Assembly (NCBI RefSeq): GCF_029784135.1
Contig: NC_073744.1
Coordinates: 19,102,239 to 19,166,238 of the forward strand
Direction of reading: 5' to 3'
Origin: Toxorhynchites rutilus septentrionalis
Taxonomy: Eukaryota; Arthropoda; Insecta; Diptera; Culicidae
Length of the DNA: 64,000 bases
Numbering within the stretch: the first letter of the stretch is position 1; each line of letters starts with the position of its first letter. The translations under genes were made by a program, and so were the position numbers. Below are positions 19,429 through 30,300 of the stretch, piece by piece. The notes below the pieces were generated by a model. That model was not told the origin of the DNA. It did not search any database and worked only from the letters and a program-made list of their open reading frames with translations.

Positions 19429-19487
19429 GTAAGCGGGATTGTCTGATCTTGGCGTTTCCGTAATATCTAATTACAATCACTTTTCAG

Positions 19488-19865
19488 ATGTTTGGCAGAA
19501 CGCTAAAGGCAAGCATCGCCAAGGATAACGGCAAGGGCGGTGAGTTTGCCAAACGACGTGACTATCCGGACAAGAGCCGATGCTACGAGTGTGGTGAACA
19601 GGGACACATCAGCTACAAGTGTCCGCGAAATGTGCTGGGAGATAAATCACCTCCCAGGACGAAGGATCAAAAGAAGGGCGGAAAACGACAGATCGGTAAG
19701 CAGTCGCGATCCGATGGCGTTGGACTGGGTTGGGAGAGTGATGAAGACGAACGGCTCAGGAGGATCGTTGAGAATCAAGAGCAAGGGAGTGGAAAGGGAA
19801 CCAAAAGAGTTAAATACAAGAAAAGTGCCTACTTCAGCGATGACGAGGAAGTGGATGATGATTAA
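19488..19865 (+). CDS. ZCRB1: ZCRB1-like protein, exon 3 (CCHC knuckle and C-terminus)
   Basis: Starts after TCACTTTTCAG with [20 protein letters not shown], the end of the RRM. The CCHC knuckle [15 protein letters not shown] (CX2CX4HX4C) follows at residues 109-122, then a Lys/Arg-rich region. [15 protein letters not shown] and the acidic end SDDEEVDDD close the protein; the stop is TAA 19863-19865. All key knuckle residues are present. The gene is convergent with neurexin, whose coding end is 16.7 kb to the right. Confidence 0.93.
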   Translation: MFGRTLKASIAKDNGKGGEFAKRRDYPDKSRCYECGEQGHISYKCPRNVLGDKSPPRTKDQKKGGKRQIGKQSRSDGVGLGWESDEDERLRRIVENQEQGSGKGTKRVKYKKSAYFSDDEEVDDD

Positions 19866-19972
19866 GTTGATGGTATATAGCTCCGTAGGCGGTAGCGAAT
19901 AGCGAAATGAGGGAGTGTATATTAATACGTGTTGAAGACCAAATACAGCTTTTATGGAACTGCAAACAACTA

Positions 19973-20407
19973 CAGTAATCGTTCGCTAACTGGTCCTGGT
20001 TTAACTGGTCTGCTATTTAACTGGGCGAACGTTAACTGGTCCTTGGACCAGTTAAAAAGCACAATTTCGTAAACAATCGACGCCATATTCAAATGGAAGA
20101 TTTGCTGTGAGGGGCATTCGAATGTAATTTTAAATGTTATGAAAGTTGACATTATTTTCGCACGACAAAAACATTGATTAAACTACAGAAAAACAATTTT
20201 CTCAAATCATATATCATACCTGTTGTCGCACTCAATGCGAAACTTCCATTGGAATCCTTTTATTTATCCAATTACAGGAACTAAGCGAATCAAACAATTC
20301 ATTGAAGTTTCCCTCGATTTTATTTGACGTTTAACATGCCGGACCAGTTAAAACGCGAATGTCGATAAGTGGTCTTCTCTTTTCGCCCAGTTAGTGAATG
20401 TTTACTG
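19973..20407. mobile_element. pogo-type MITE
   Basis: Starts CAGTAATCGTTCGCTAACTG and ends, inverted, as CAGTAAACATTCACTAACTG, with TA on both sides (19971-19972, 20408-20409). Inside, AACTGGTCC motifs are repeated in both orientations near each end. There is no ORF. It lies about 100 bases after the ZCRB1 stop, so it may lie in or just beyond the 3' UTR. Confidence 0.8.
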
Positions 20408-20432
20408 TATATGTTGCATGTAAGTTTAGGTA

Positions 20433-20787
20433 CAGTAGAAACCCGATTATCAGCGAGTGGATGATCCGCGGTGCGGACTATCCGCGAGAGCGAGTTTCAT
20501 AATAATTCCTTAGAGCTTCCCGAAATTTGTCAGTGAGAGGTAGGCACTTGCTCCTTTGTTTTGCTCATAACTTTCACATTATCTGACCACTGGTGTACCC
20601 AATCATTCAGATGGATAGCTTAATGATTCCTATATTGATAACACATTGTTTACCTGCTAAACATTTTTTATTTCCTGTTTGCACCTCATTTTTTGTTTAT
20701 CGCGTTATCCGCGATTTTCGTTATGCGCGACTTTCATCATGCGCGTGGCCTTTCCAGACTATTTCGCAGATGATCGGGTTTCTACTA
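20433..20787. mobile_element. pogo/Tigger-type MITE
   Basis: Starts CAGTAGAAACCCGATTATCA; the right end reads, inverted, TAGTAGAAACCCGATCATC. TA flanks both sides (20431-20432, 20788-20789). Subterminal TCCGCGA/TTATGCGCG motifs are present. It lies 25 bases from the previous MITE. The TIR style is that of pogo-like elements. Confidence 0.8.
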
Positions 20788-21312
20788 TACAATGAAAAAG
20801 GTGTTGTCAATTTTGTATACTACAATTCTAGAAGTATTTAATAAAATCATGTGACCTACAATCAATTACATATTTATTGCATCGTTGATGTTCCTTCCTT
20901 GATTTTCTGAAATCAATTTCTGATGTGTTCGCGCGGCTCTGGATTCAAATCCAAACGTCCTGTTCAAAAGCTTCTTTTCATCTCCACGTGTGTTTTCGAG
21001 CAGTACCTTTTGGGAACGTACTCAAGACGGACTTAGTTTAGTTTATTTATGAATCATGATTTAAGACTAATGTCTTTTTCTTGCCATATCGGTAGCATGT
21101 ACGTTAGAGTGTCAATTAATGTATGGGAAAAAGTCGACCCTAAAATCTCAAAAAGTTACCTCATACAAAATGTTCACCACCTCGAAAAAACAGCCTGTGC
21201 AAAATTTCAGCTCAATCGGACTTGAGCGAGAGTGGCGCAAAGCGGTTAAGTTTGAGTTTTTTGAAAATCGTAAAATCACCCAAGGGGAAAGTAAAGAAAA
21301 AGGGGGGTTTAA
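20788..21312. other. Unassigned repeat-like DNA
   Basis: No gene is recognised. From about 21130 to 21310, GCTCAATCGGACTTGAGCGA and GTTTGAGTTTTTTGAAAATC recur in inverse orientation at 24660-24710 and 25381-25440, so part of this is a dispersed repeat that flanks the element at 21313-24197. Confidence 0.5.
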
Positions 21313-22540
21313 AAAAATTATAGGACGTTGTGTTCAAGACACGACCGCATTGTTGACGTAGAACTACGTTGTGGTTTAATTCAAGTCGCTTGTTCATAAC
21401 TACGGATATTATTTTATAATGCTACGAACATTTTGAAATAACCATTCTACCAGTTTCGTCGCCCTGAAATGTTTTTTTTTATTGTAGAATCATTTGACGA
21501 TAATTGTCAAAAAGAGATAAGCGCAGCTATTATCCTTAGTGGACACAGTTTTGCTACTGGCAAGCAAAACCCAATCACATACAACATTTCAGAACGACAT
21601 TTACTTTCTTGGTGACTAAATAAACGAAATAAACTATCTGTTAATCTCAACAACCTCGAAAGGAGTAGCATCCTAGTTGAAAGCAGTTTTGCGACCGGCA
21701 CGCGAGCCCAAATAAATTAATAATTTAATATAACTTATTGAATAACTTGGTATTCCCCAAATCATTTTTTGGTGTGCTTTAACACCTGCTTCACCATATC
21801 GTCAGTGCAATGCATTGATGACAGGAAACAAATAAATTTTAGATGCTTGGAAAAAGGCTCAATATTTGCCTCAGCAGAGATTCATGACCAATACCCTAGT
21901 GTAAATATTTCCCTCCCGTTATCTCTCTCCTTGTTTATATTTATCATTACGACTGCATAATTTGCAACACCAAACAATCGTCAATCATAGCATAAAAACA
22001 TTAGGCGATTGTTGCATCGTCACAGGGCCAATGCACACAGGAGCAGATACAAATGGGGTTACAGCGTAGCGAAGATGCACTATTTTCACGTACGGGTTAT
22101 GAAGCACGCACGAACGCTTACGAATATCCATATACGATGGCTTGAAGCAACTAAATATACACACACTTATCTCCTTATCTCTTTACGCTCTTCTCAACAG
22201 AAGCTCTTTCTGTTAATATTGCCAGTCTAGATTAGCTCAGCTGTCATCCTTTGTGGAGAGAGTTTTCCTACTGTCATGCGAAACCAAGTCACTGACAAAA
22301 TTCCAGAACATTTATTTTCTTGGTGAGCTGACGATAGCCTAGCTTGATGATTACCCACACAATTGTGTAGCTCAGAATTTTAATGCAATGGCGTCAGTTT
22401 GATGCAATGATTGCAATGCCAGAGACATCAACGAGTGAGTAATTTGGTCGCATCCACAGCTCAATTCGAAACGAAGACATGTGATGACGCAAAACAAGGA
22501 AGAACAAGCGACATTCATTGCTTTGAATACAGAACGATAC

Positions 22541-23697
22541 TAGAGATGTGCCATCCGCTCATGAGCTGTTCATTCGAATCGCTTCATCATCGGCTCGCAA
22601 TAAAAAAAACGCAGCTCATCAGCTCATTACGGAGCTGGAGCTGATGAGCTGTTGAGCTGTTGAGCTGATGAGCTGTTGAGCTGTTGAGCTGATGAGCTGC
22701 TGAGCTGATGAGCTGTTGAGCTGATGAGCTGTTGAGCTGATGAGCTGTTGAGCTGATGAGCTGTTGAGCTGATGAGCTGTTGAGCTGTTGAGCTGATGAG
22801 CTGAAGAGCTGTTGAGCTGTTGAGCTGTTGAGCTGATGAGCTGCTGAGCTGTTGAGCTGTTGAGCTGCATAGTTGTGGAGCGCAAAAGCTGCAGAGAGTG
22901 AATTGCGAGACGCGAAAGGATTTTTCGTCTCCCGCGCTTCATGGCATGACGTCAGTTTGTTTTCGTGTATCCCTCTTCGTACTTTAGCTTTAGCAGAGAT
23001 GTCAGATAGGAAAAAAGGTTTTTGTTTTGAAGATATTCAATCGTTCGTTACTTCATTTAATTGTTCATATATGGCCAAACAAAATAATAAACATTATTAT
23101 ATGCTTGTAAATAAATTTGATATATTACATTGTTATTTAAACATTACTGTGGAAACACATACATTTATTTCCGCGTGCTGAATCAAAACAATTCAGAAAA
23201 CCACCCGGCATAAATGTTGATGATTGATACTGGTCCTTTTGTTACATTTGTGATCGCGAATAATTATTTCTCGTTGCACCTATTAGTGGATTTATTTTTA
23301 TATCCTCGGATGCAAAAAAAAATCTCGATGGTTTTTTCAAAAAATCTTGTCTCGGTCTATATTCCTGGAGGCATTTTATTTGGCTACTGCTTGTTTTTCT
23401 GTTGTTTAAGTTCAGCATATCCTAAGCATCTCCTATGTTGGATTTCAGCATTCAGTATTTGTTGTATATTATATTATTAGAATTCATATCAGTTCTAGTT
23501 TTTGTACAGTTACAAATTAAATTCGTTTATTTTTTGCTTTCCGTCTATTAAGAAAATGCACACTATGCAATGTCCCATGGTGATTACGTTTCATATGCAA
23601 TTATGTGGACAACTGCAAAATTCAACTGAGCTGAAGACTTCTATGAGCTGAACGGCTCTGAGCCGCTCACCATGATGAGCTGATTTGCCCATCTCTA
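22541..23697. mobile_element. hAT-type element carrying a GAGCTG minisatellite
   Basis: Ends TAGAGATGTGCCATC and (inverted) TAGAGATGGGCAAATC are hAT-like. The 8-bp flank AACGATAC is duplicated (22533-22540, 23698-23705). The uninterrupted site is present in the homologous repeat at 43334-43341. Length 1157 bp. Besides the minisatellite the interior is A/T-rich, with no transposase recognised (a 102-aa and an 88-aa frame at 22873 and 23214 look like chance). It is non-autonomous. Confidence 0.88.
22612..22868. repeat. GAGCTG-based minisatellite
   Basis: Nine-base units GAGCTGTT(G) and GAGCTGAT(G) alternate for about 255 bases; roughly 28 units can be counted. Short AGCTCATCAGCTCATTA units in the other orientation open the array at 22612. 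It lies inside the left part of the hAT element, and GAGCTG also occurs in the right subterminal region (23628-23682). Confidence 0.92.
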
Positions 23698-24197
23698 AAC
23701 GATACTGAAAGTTTGCCTTCCTTCCTCGCGGTCCAGCTCGCCCAGCAACAATGTTGTTTAGTCGATTTCCTCACGAAGAATGAAAATTTTGCCTCAGCGA
23801 GATCCACTGTCTATAATCTAGGCAAATATTCGCCTTCGTTCTTCTCCTTTTCCTTTGTTCACGGAGACTTTACATCTTACGATTTCCTCTTCTTTCCTCG
23901 TCGATAAGTTGCTTGTTATTGACAGCTCTGTTCGGGAAAGCACACAAATGAACAGAACAAATGTATGAGGAAATGGGAATGCTTCCAATTTTCATTAATT
24001 TAAACCATATACAGACCATGGAATTATAATGTAACCATATCAAACAAATCTTAGGGAATTTCCGATTCGTTTGGTATGTAAATCGCCAAAATCCGTTTGC
24101 GGCAGAAATAGTTATTAACGTTAACTTTATTTCATAAAAACGTGACCTGTTTTCTGATTTGGCACCCTTAATGAAAGACGTAGTTCTACGTCAAAAA

Positions 24198-24709
24198 AAT
24201 TGATGCCAAATGTCTTAAAACTGCATGAAACGTCGAGATCTGCATCTCGAAAGAAAGTAAATATAGATGTTTGGTGCAATCATAAAATATATGACATAAA
24301 AAAAAAATTGAAAACCCCGATTCGCGGTGATTTTTAGATTTTTAAAAATACTCAAATTTTAACGTCTGCGACACTATTAAATGAAGTCTGATTGAGCTGA
24401 TATTTTGCATTGAGTATTTTATCGCGTAAATCAATGTTTCGCACTAAGTTCCATATGTAAGATCGAGATAATCATTTTTATTGGCACCCTAAACCATACG
24501 TTCTGCTTCGTATTCCGAAAAAAATACCCAGAGTGTCCATATTCGACAAACAAAAGTTTCGAGATGACAGTTGATCTCGATGTTTCGTGAAGTTTTAAGA
24601 CATTTGGTATGAACATTTTGTTTTCGAAAACCCTGTTTTCCTTCACTCCCCCCTTGGGTGATTTTTCGATTTTCAAAAAACTCAAACTTTGACTGCTTTA
24701 CGCCACTCT
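24198..24709. repeat. Fold-back repeat
   Basis: ATGCCAAATGTCTTAAAACT at 24203 is mirrored at about 24590-24612 (AGTTTTAAGACATTTGGTAT). CATGAAACGTCGAGAT also pairs with ATCTCGATGTTTCGTG. The centre holds GTGATTTTTAGATTTTT and GATTGAGCTGATATTTTGCA. The element abuts copy 1 of the palindrome-ended repeat and shares text with 21130-21310. Confidence 0.6.
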
Positions 24710-24717
24710 CTCTTAAG

Positions 24718-25373
24718 GGGGACCCCTGTCTGGAAGGTCGAAAATGATGAATTTACGTTATTTTTTCGGATGTTAGGAATAAAGTGAAGGGTTCGGGTAT
24801 TTTGGTTATTGTTTAAAATATATTTGAAGATGTATTTTCCATTTTTTGAGTGCACGAATAATGATTATCACGCTGTTGACTGGATGCGTAAATACTGTCT
24901 GAAAACCGGCACCTTGCTGGTGGTATCGGTTCTGAAGCAACAGGATGTCGCAGAACGAATTCCAATGAATATTTTGAAACTTTAGGACAATACCTAAAGC
25001 GTTGCATTGGGGTTTTTGAAAATTCGAAACATTTCTAAAATGGCGGCTATTTTTGTTAAATATGAGCTATTTTTCGTGAAAAATTGCTGTTTAGAAGCCC
25101 ATAAAAAATCGCAAAAATGGGATATCAAAAAACAGCTATGTAACACTTTAGATAATTCATTTTTACATGCCGATAAAAAATTGCAGCCAAATCGGTCGAT
25201 TAATTCCTGATATATCGATACCACCAGTTGAGAAAACATGGAGACCTCATACTTTTGGCTGTAACTTTCCAACTAAATCAAATCCTTTTAGTACAACATT
25301 TCCGAGAGCATAAGCTTCCCAAAAATGCAATGAACAAAAATTAGATTTTTTGGACCTTCCAGACCGGGGTTCC
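24718..25373. mobile_element. hAT-type MITE
   Basis: Inverted ends are GGGGACCCCTGTCTGGAAGG at left and (inverted) GGAACCCCGGTCTGGAAGG at right. The 8-bp flank CTCTTAAG is repeated (24710-24717, 25374-25381). The related unsplit text CGCCACTCTCGCTCAAGTCC, read on the minus strand near 21230, supports the 8-bp length. About 656 bp, no transposase. Confidence 0.8.
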
Positions 25374-25429
25374 CTCTTAAGTCCGATTGAGCTGATATTT
25401 GGCATTGGGTGTTTTTTCGAGGTGGTGAA

Positions 25430-26527
25430 CATTTTTATTGAACGGTTTTATTCAGCTTGCCCTATAATCTGTTTGTATGTTTGTATGATTGTATGTTTGT
25501 AACATGTTTGTCTGTAGTGCTGACCCACATTAATAGAAATTTGACCCCCTTTCTGTTGACCGATTGATCTGAAATTTGGAACACACCCTTATCCCTGTAG
25601 TCATTATAAAACTACGTATTTCATGATCTTGAAAATCCAAGATGGCGGCCGCTACAAAATGGCGGATCACATATTTTCTCAAAACCTCATCGATATGGGT
25701 TTTCCAAAACCCCATCAATATGGGTATCAAATGAAAGGGCTGGACTAGTAGAACACAGTTATTTATGAAAAATGCAAATCCAAAATGGTCGCCACCTCAA
25801 AATGGCGCCATATATATTTTTTTTCAAACCCCTATCAGTATCGGTATCAAATCGGTATTTATGAAAAATACAAATCCAAGATGGCTGCCACTACAAAATT
25901 GCGGACTATATATTTTCTCAAACCCTCATTAATATGGGTATCAAATGAAAGGGCTTGACTAGTAGAATACAATTATACGTGAAAAATGCAAATCCAAGAT
26001 GGCTGCCACTACCAAATGGCGGACTACATATTTTCTCAAAACCCTATTATGGGTATCAAATGAGAGGGCTTGGCTAGTAGAACAAAGTAATTTATGAAAA
26101 ATGCAAATCCAAGATGGCTTCCGCTACAAAATGGCGGACTACATATTTCCTCAAAACCCTATTATTATGGGTATCAAATGAAAGGGCTTGACTAGTAGAA
26201 CACGGTTATTTATGAAAAATGCAAATCCATCAAAATCCTACCAAATGGAGGACTACATATTATGTCAAAACCCGATTAATTGCTTGCAATAGCAAAACCC
26301 GATTAATAGTTTGAATAGTAGATCACAGTAGATCATGGAAAATCCAAATCCAAGATGGCCGCAATCACAAAATAGCGAATTACTTTATTAAACGGTTTTA
26401 TTTAGCTTGAACTGTTTGTATGTATGTTTGTATGTCTGTAGGGTTGTCCCACATTATTAGAAATTTGACCAATTGGAACTGACCGAATTATAAAACACCT
26501 TTATCTTTGCTGTCATTTTAAAACTGC
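25430..26527. repeat. Dispersed repeat with internal tandem array (left part)
   Basis: Begins ATTGAACGGTTTTATTCAGC and TTGTATGTTTGTATG and repeats these phrases at 26386-26430 (ATTAAACGGTTTTATTTAGC). Between them lies the 118-bp array. The repeat is cut at 26530 by the large Harbinger-like element and continues at 30114-30300. Confidence 0.7.
25625..26370. repeat. ~118-bp tandem repeat, about seven units
   Basis: Each unit has AAATCCAAGATGGC(G/T)GCC, then (C)TACAAAATGGCGGA, then ACATATTTTCTCAAAACC, ATGGGTATCAAATGAAAGGG, and GACTAGTAGAACACAG. Starts of AATCCA-AGATGG-like units lie near 25627, 25785, 25869, 25987, 26104, 26222 and 26345. The spacing is 117-123 bases for most and irregular in the first two. 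No open frame is kept across units. Confidence 0.88.
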
Positions 26528-27664
26528 TTAGGGCTGTCCACATACACCGTGGCACGATACCCCTCCCCATCTTATCCACGTGGACATCCCTCCATTTTTG
26601 AAAAGAATAAATGAATTTTCTATGTTATATTCCATATTTTCTATTGATAAAAATGTAAGCTATTACTATCAAATGGTTTGTTCCCTTTTTTTACCGAGCT
26701 CGGGAAACACTTTAGTTCGTTTTGTCCGCTGAAATCCATATGAAAATATTATTCACTCATTTTCATTAAAAGTCGACGCAAGTTTGCTGAGTTCTTTGGT
26801 TTTCAATTCGCTTTGCGGGCGAATTGTCGCTCAAATAATGTTAGTCAGTGCCTGATTCCTGACGCCGTGCACTTAGGAGATCCGCAGGTTCATCATACCT
26901 ATCAAAATTAGTTTATTAATGAATAATTTCTTTTTCTAAGTATCATTTACATTACACAAAACTTGGGTAGTGCATGGCGGCTACAATGAACCTTGTCAAA
27001 ACTAAACACCTGCAATATAATCGTGATTGAAGATTCAAAGAAAGAAAGAAGAAATCAAAAGTATCATTATAGTATATAGTCGAAGGAATGCATGTCTATA
27101 AGAATGATGCTCTTGATTTTTTCATAAAATCAGCACGAGTTTTCAGGGTAATCTAAAACCGTTTTGTATTTCTATGCTGTCTGGTGATAATCTAAGGAAG
27201 GAATATCTGGTGAATACGACAGGTGAAAGTCCCAGCCAAACTACAAAAATTGTTAGCCGAATTGTCAAACAGACATAAGGTTTGAAATTGTCCTGGAGGA
27301 ATTCGACCCCCATCATATTGGATAATTATGGCCTTGAACTCGCCTCAAAAATGGTCAGGTGCCATGTCAGCACTTGGACAGCTCTCGAATTCTACTGAAA
27401 GCTGAGATTTAGGCGCTTCAACAGTTTCTTAAGCCAACTAAGAATTGAGATGTTGGCATTTTCCGAGCAGAACCCGTGAGAAAGGGGATTCCATCTGGGA
27501 GAGTAGAAGCTCGTAATACAGATTTTTTCCCAATCCAATCTGACACAGTAAAATGTCGAGCTTTTAATACATTCGAAAAAAAAATTAGAGGTACACAGTG
27601 TGAAGTCGAAAATTTTAAGTAATCTTTGAAATTACTTGAAAAATCAACTATACAATCAACACTA

Positions 27665-28959
27665 AAGGGTGTGTCACATCAAATTGCATCACGGAAAAAA
27701 CGCTGTAGAAATTTAATTTTTAGGAATTATATCTTCAGCTTTCGCTTATAATCAGATAAGAGTGTATAGATCACGTTGGCCGTGCTTCACTGTCAATTTT
27801 TCGTAAATTTGGAAAAATGTCGTCGAACGAAAAAGAGCGTCGTGAATTAATCCTGTGCACTCATTTCGAGAATCCGGAGTTGCAGTCGGGACATCGGTAA
27901 GATGCTGGGAATCGTCCAATCCACGGTCAGCAGCATACTAAAACGATACTTCGAGAACCTAACCATCGACCGGAAGGTGAAGAACGGCAAAAATGGATGC
28001 TCCGTCAGTGAAAAAGATCACAAGCGCGTAGTTAAGCAGTTTAGACGTGATCCGAGAAGTTCGGTCCGGAATGTCGCCAATAAGCTGAATTTGTCAAGTT
28101 CATTCGTCCAGCGGACCAAGCAGCGGGAGGGCCTGCGTACATACAAGGTTCAGAAGGCTCCTAACCGCGACGAAAGGCAAAACATGATGGGGAAGACGCG
28201 AGCCCGGAAGCTGTACACCGAAATGCTGACGAAGCCGCATTGCCTGGTAATGGACGACGAAACCTACGTCAAAGCGGACTTTCGTCAGCTGCCGAACCTG
28301 TTGTTCTTCTCCGCAGAGGACAAATTCAGCGTTCCGGAGGAGATTCGCAAGCAGAAACTATCCAAGTTTGCCAAAAAGTACATGGTGTGGCAAGCGATCT
28401 GCTCTTGCGGAAAGCGGAGCGCCCCCTTCGTGTTGACCGGCACGGTAAACGGGCAGGTTTACCTTAAGGAGTGCCTACAGAGCGCTTACTACCACTATTG
28501 AAGCAGCACGAGGGCCCGACCATCTTCTGGTCGGATCTCGCTTCGTGCCACTATTCAAAGGACGTGTTGGAGTGGTACGAAGCCAACGGGGTCACCTTCG
28601 TGCCAAAGGAAATGAACCCGCCCAACGCGCCGGAGCTTCGCCCAATAGAGAAATATTGGGCGATTATGAAGCAGGCCCTCCGGAAGAACCCAAAAGTTGT
28701 CAAATCGGAGGCGAACTTCAAGAGAAAATGGATTTCTGTTTAAAAAAAACTACAACCTGACGTTGTACAGAACCTTATGGACGGGGTAAAGAGGAAGGTG
28801 CAAGCATACGGGCTTGGGCTCGAAGTATGAATAAAAAGAAAATGCCAAAAGTTGTTTAATAGTTTTTATTTTACTGTCTAAAATTTTCAAAAGGATCGGT
28901 CTACTGGGCGAATTTCTACAGCGTTTTTTCCGTGATGCAATTTGATGTGACACACCCTT
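27665..28959 (+). mobile_element. Tc1-like DD37E transposon, copy 2 (near full length)
   Basis: Ends AAGGGTGTGTCACATCAAAT and its mirror, about 50 bases of inverted repeat reaching GCTGTAGAAATT, with TA on both sides (27663-27664, 28960-28961). Length 1295 bp. One transposase gene occupies 27817-28830 in broken frame. Ends are nearly identical to copy 1 (12959-14070). Confidence 0.95.
27817..28830 (+). pseudogene. DD37E transposase pseudogene, copy 2
   Basis: ATG at 27817 begins MSSNEKERRELILCTHFENP. Order: paired-type helix-turn-helix region (IVQSTVSSILKRYFENLTID; SVRNVANKLNLSSSFVQRTK), first catalytic Asp (CLVMDDETYVKADF, about 28247), second Asp (IFWSDLASCHYS, about 28530) and Glu (NAPELRPIEKYW, about 28650). 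Thirty-seven residues separate the second Asp and the Glu, so it is a DD37E enzyme. Defects: a frameshift near 27884 (in the ELSHRDIG region), a one-base loss near 28483 (CAGAGCGC where copy 1 has CAGAAGCGC), and a stop at 28741-28743 where copy 1 has Gln. All three catalytic residues remain, but the protein is not made as one chain. Confidence 0.93.
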
Positions 28960-30113
28960 TATACAATAGAAGTACTATAGTAGAACTGTTTCTGGTACTT
29001 TTTAAAAATCGGTTCAAAAAATAAAATAAAATTTAAAAATAAAATTTCGTTCGTTCTAGTGGAATGCCTGATTCTTTCCTATCAATGGAAATAAATCGAT
29101 CGCTCTCACTGCCGTTCTACGAATAGTTGTCCCATGTTACTTTTTGACGATTTTCACTTTTCTTCATAAAACGTTGTTTATATGCATAATCTTACGGAAA
29201 AACACAAAAACATATAGTTTGTTTCCAGCTTTTAAAAAAACAACATCAAGCTTGATTGTCCCATGTTGATATTCCATTCATAACTGTCCCACCATGTATT
29301 TTTTGTAGACCCATATCGAATAAATCGGTTTAAGTGCAAGAATTTCATGTCACACTTTCAGCAGGGCTAATGCACTCATTTCTGGTTTGGAAGAACGAAC
29401 TTATTCTCAAACAAATAAGAAAAACTTTAACAGAACACGTGTACACCTTGTTAGCGAATGCCTAACAAGGTGCGAAGGTGTTGTAGATCACCTTCTTCAT
29501 AAAACTTATTTTTTCATAAAACGATGTTTCTATGCATAATCTTTCGGAAAAAAAACACAAAAAAAAATTGTTTGTTCCCAGTATATCAAAAAACAAACAT
29601 CAAGTTCGAATGTCCCATGTTGATATTCTAGGCATAAAAGTCCCACCATGAATTTTTAAACCCGTAATCAAGCTTGATTGATTCTGTGAGGTGATCTCAT
29701 CACATTTCATTAAACAATAGTATAGTGCTTCTAGAAAACCCGGTGTATTGCTAAATTGAAATGGTTTTGGCTTTTGGTAGACAAATATGCGAGAAAACTT
29801 TGATTGCGTTTTTCTCAGTTGCTGATTTTGGAACATGGGACAACTATGCGTAGAACGGCAGCTCAGTTCATATGGATGAATTTCAGAATACACATTCCAG
29901 GGAAGAAATTCAGCCATATGAAAAAAATATGGATGTTTGACGCACTCAAGCAGCTCAACACTTTTCTTCATAAACACATCATTGAAAAAATATGTATCGT
30001 GTCCACGTGGATATTATCTAAAACCCCTCTTCCCCCACCGTGGACAACCGTGGACATTTTCGCGACCCCTACCGCCCCTAAAGTTGTCCACGTGGTATGT
30101 GGACAGCCCCTTA

Positions 30114-30300
30114 TCTTGTAAAATCCAATTTGACCGCCGCTACAGAACAGATTCCATATCATCTCAAAAAAAAGGTTGATTGAGATATGTGTATCAAACG
30201 AACGAACTTGATTTGGAGAACACACTATGTATTTTCTGCAATCCACTCTATCGGTATCAAATGAAATTATTTGACTGATAGAATACAGCACAATGGTTTT
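30114..30300. repeat. Dispersed repeat with tandem array (right part)
   Basis: Continuation of the repeat at 25430-26527 after the Harbinger-like insertion: AAAATCCAATTTGACCGCCG, then ATTCCATATCATCTCA and GGTATCAAATGAAATTATTT are diverged forms of the 118-bp unit. Confidence 0.55.

Larger units (their letters stand above)
21313..24197. repeat. Palindrome-ended dispersed repeat, copy 1
   Basis: Homologous, over most of its length, to 42180-43963: both begin AAAAAAATTATAGGACGTTG, pass through GACGTAGAACTACG, and end AATGAAAGACGTAGTTCTAC. Shared internal text includes CGCGAGCCCAATAA-like blocks and TTTGCAACACCAAACAATCG. Copy 1 is longer because a hAT element (22541-23697) is inserted in it. No ORF is shared between the copies, so it is non-coding and non-autonomous. 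The class is not recognised. Confidence 0.75.
26531..30110. mobile_element. Large Harbinger-like element, copy 2 (3.6 kb)
   Basis: Same ends as copy 1 (GGGCTGTCCACATAC at left, GTATGTGGACAGCCCC at right; one G is missing at left). TTA flanks both sides (26528-26530, 30111-30113). Left interior (GAATTTTCTATGTTATATTCCATATTTT, in part) aligns with 11560-11700 of copy 1. CGTGGACA motifs crowd both ends. It holds its own DD37E element at a different position from that in copy 1, so the two were invaded separately. No transposase of its own is recognised. Confidence 0.8.

Noticed and set aside
22619..22942. 107-codon frame of Ser/Gln/Leu repeats
   Set aside because: A translation of the GAGCTG minisatellite; no start context or conserved domain.
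25625..26370. CRISPR-like array
   Set aside because: Units are 118 bp, diverged and contiguous without unique spacers; the genome is eukaryotic.
27817..28830. Active DD37E transposase
   Set aside because: Two frameshifts and a stop, although all three catalytic residues are present.
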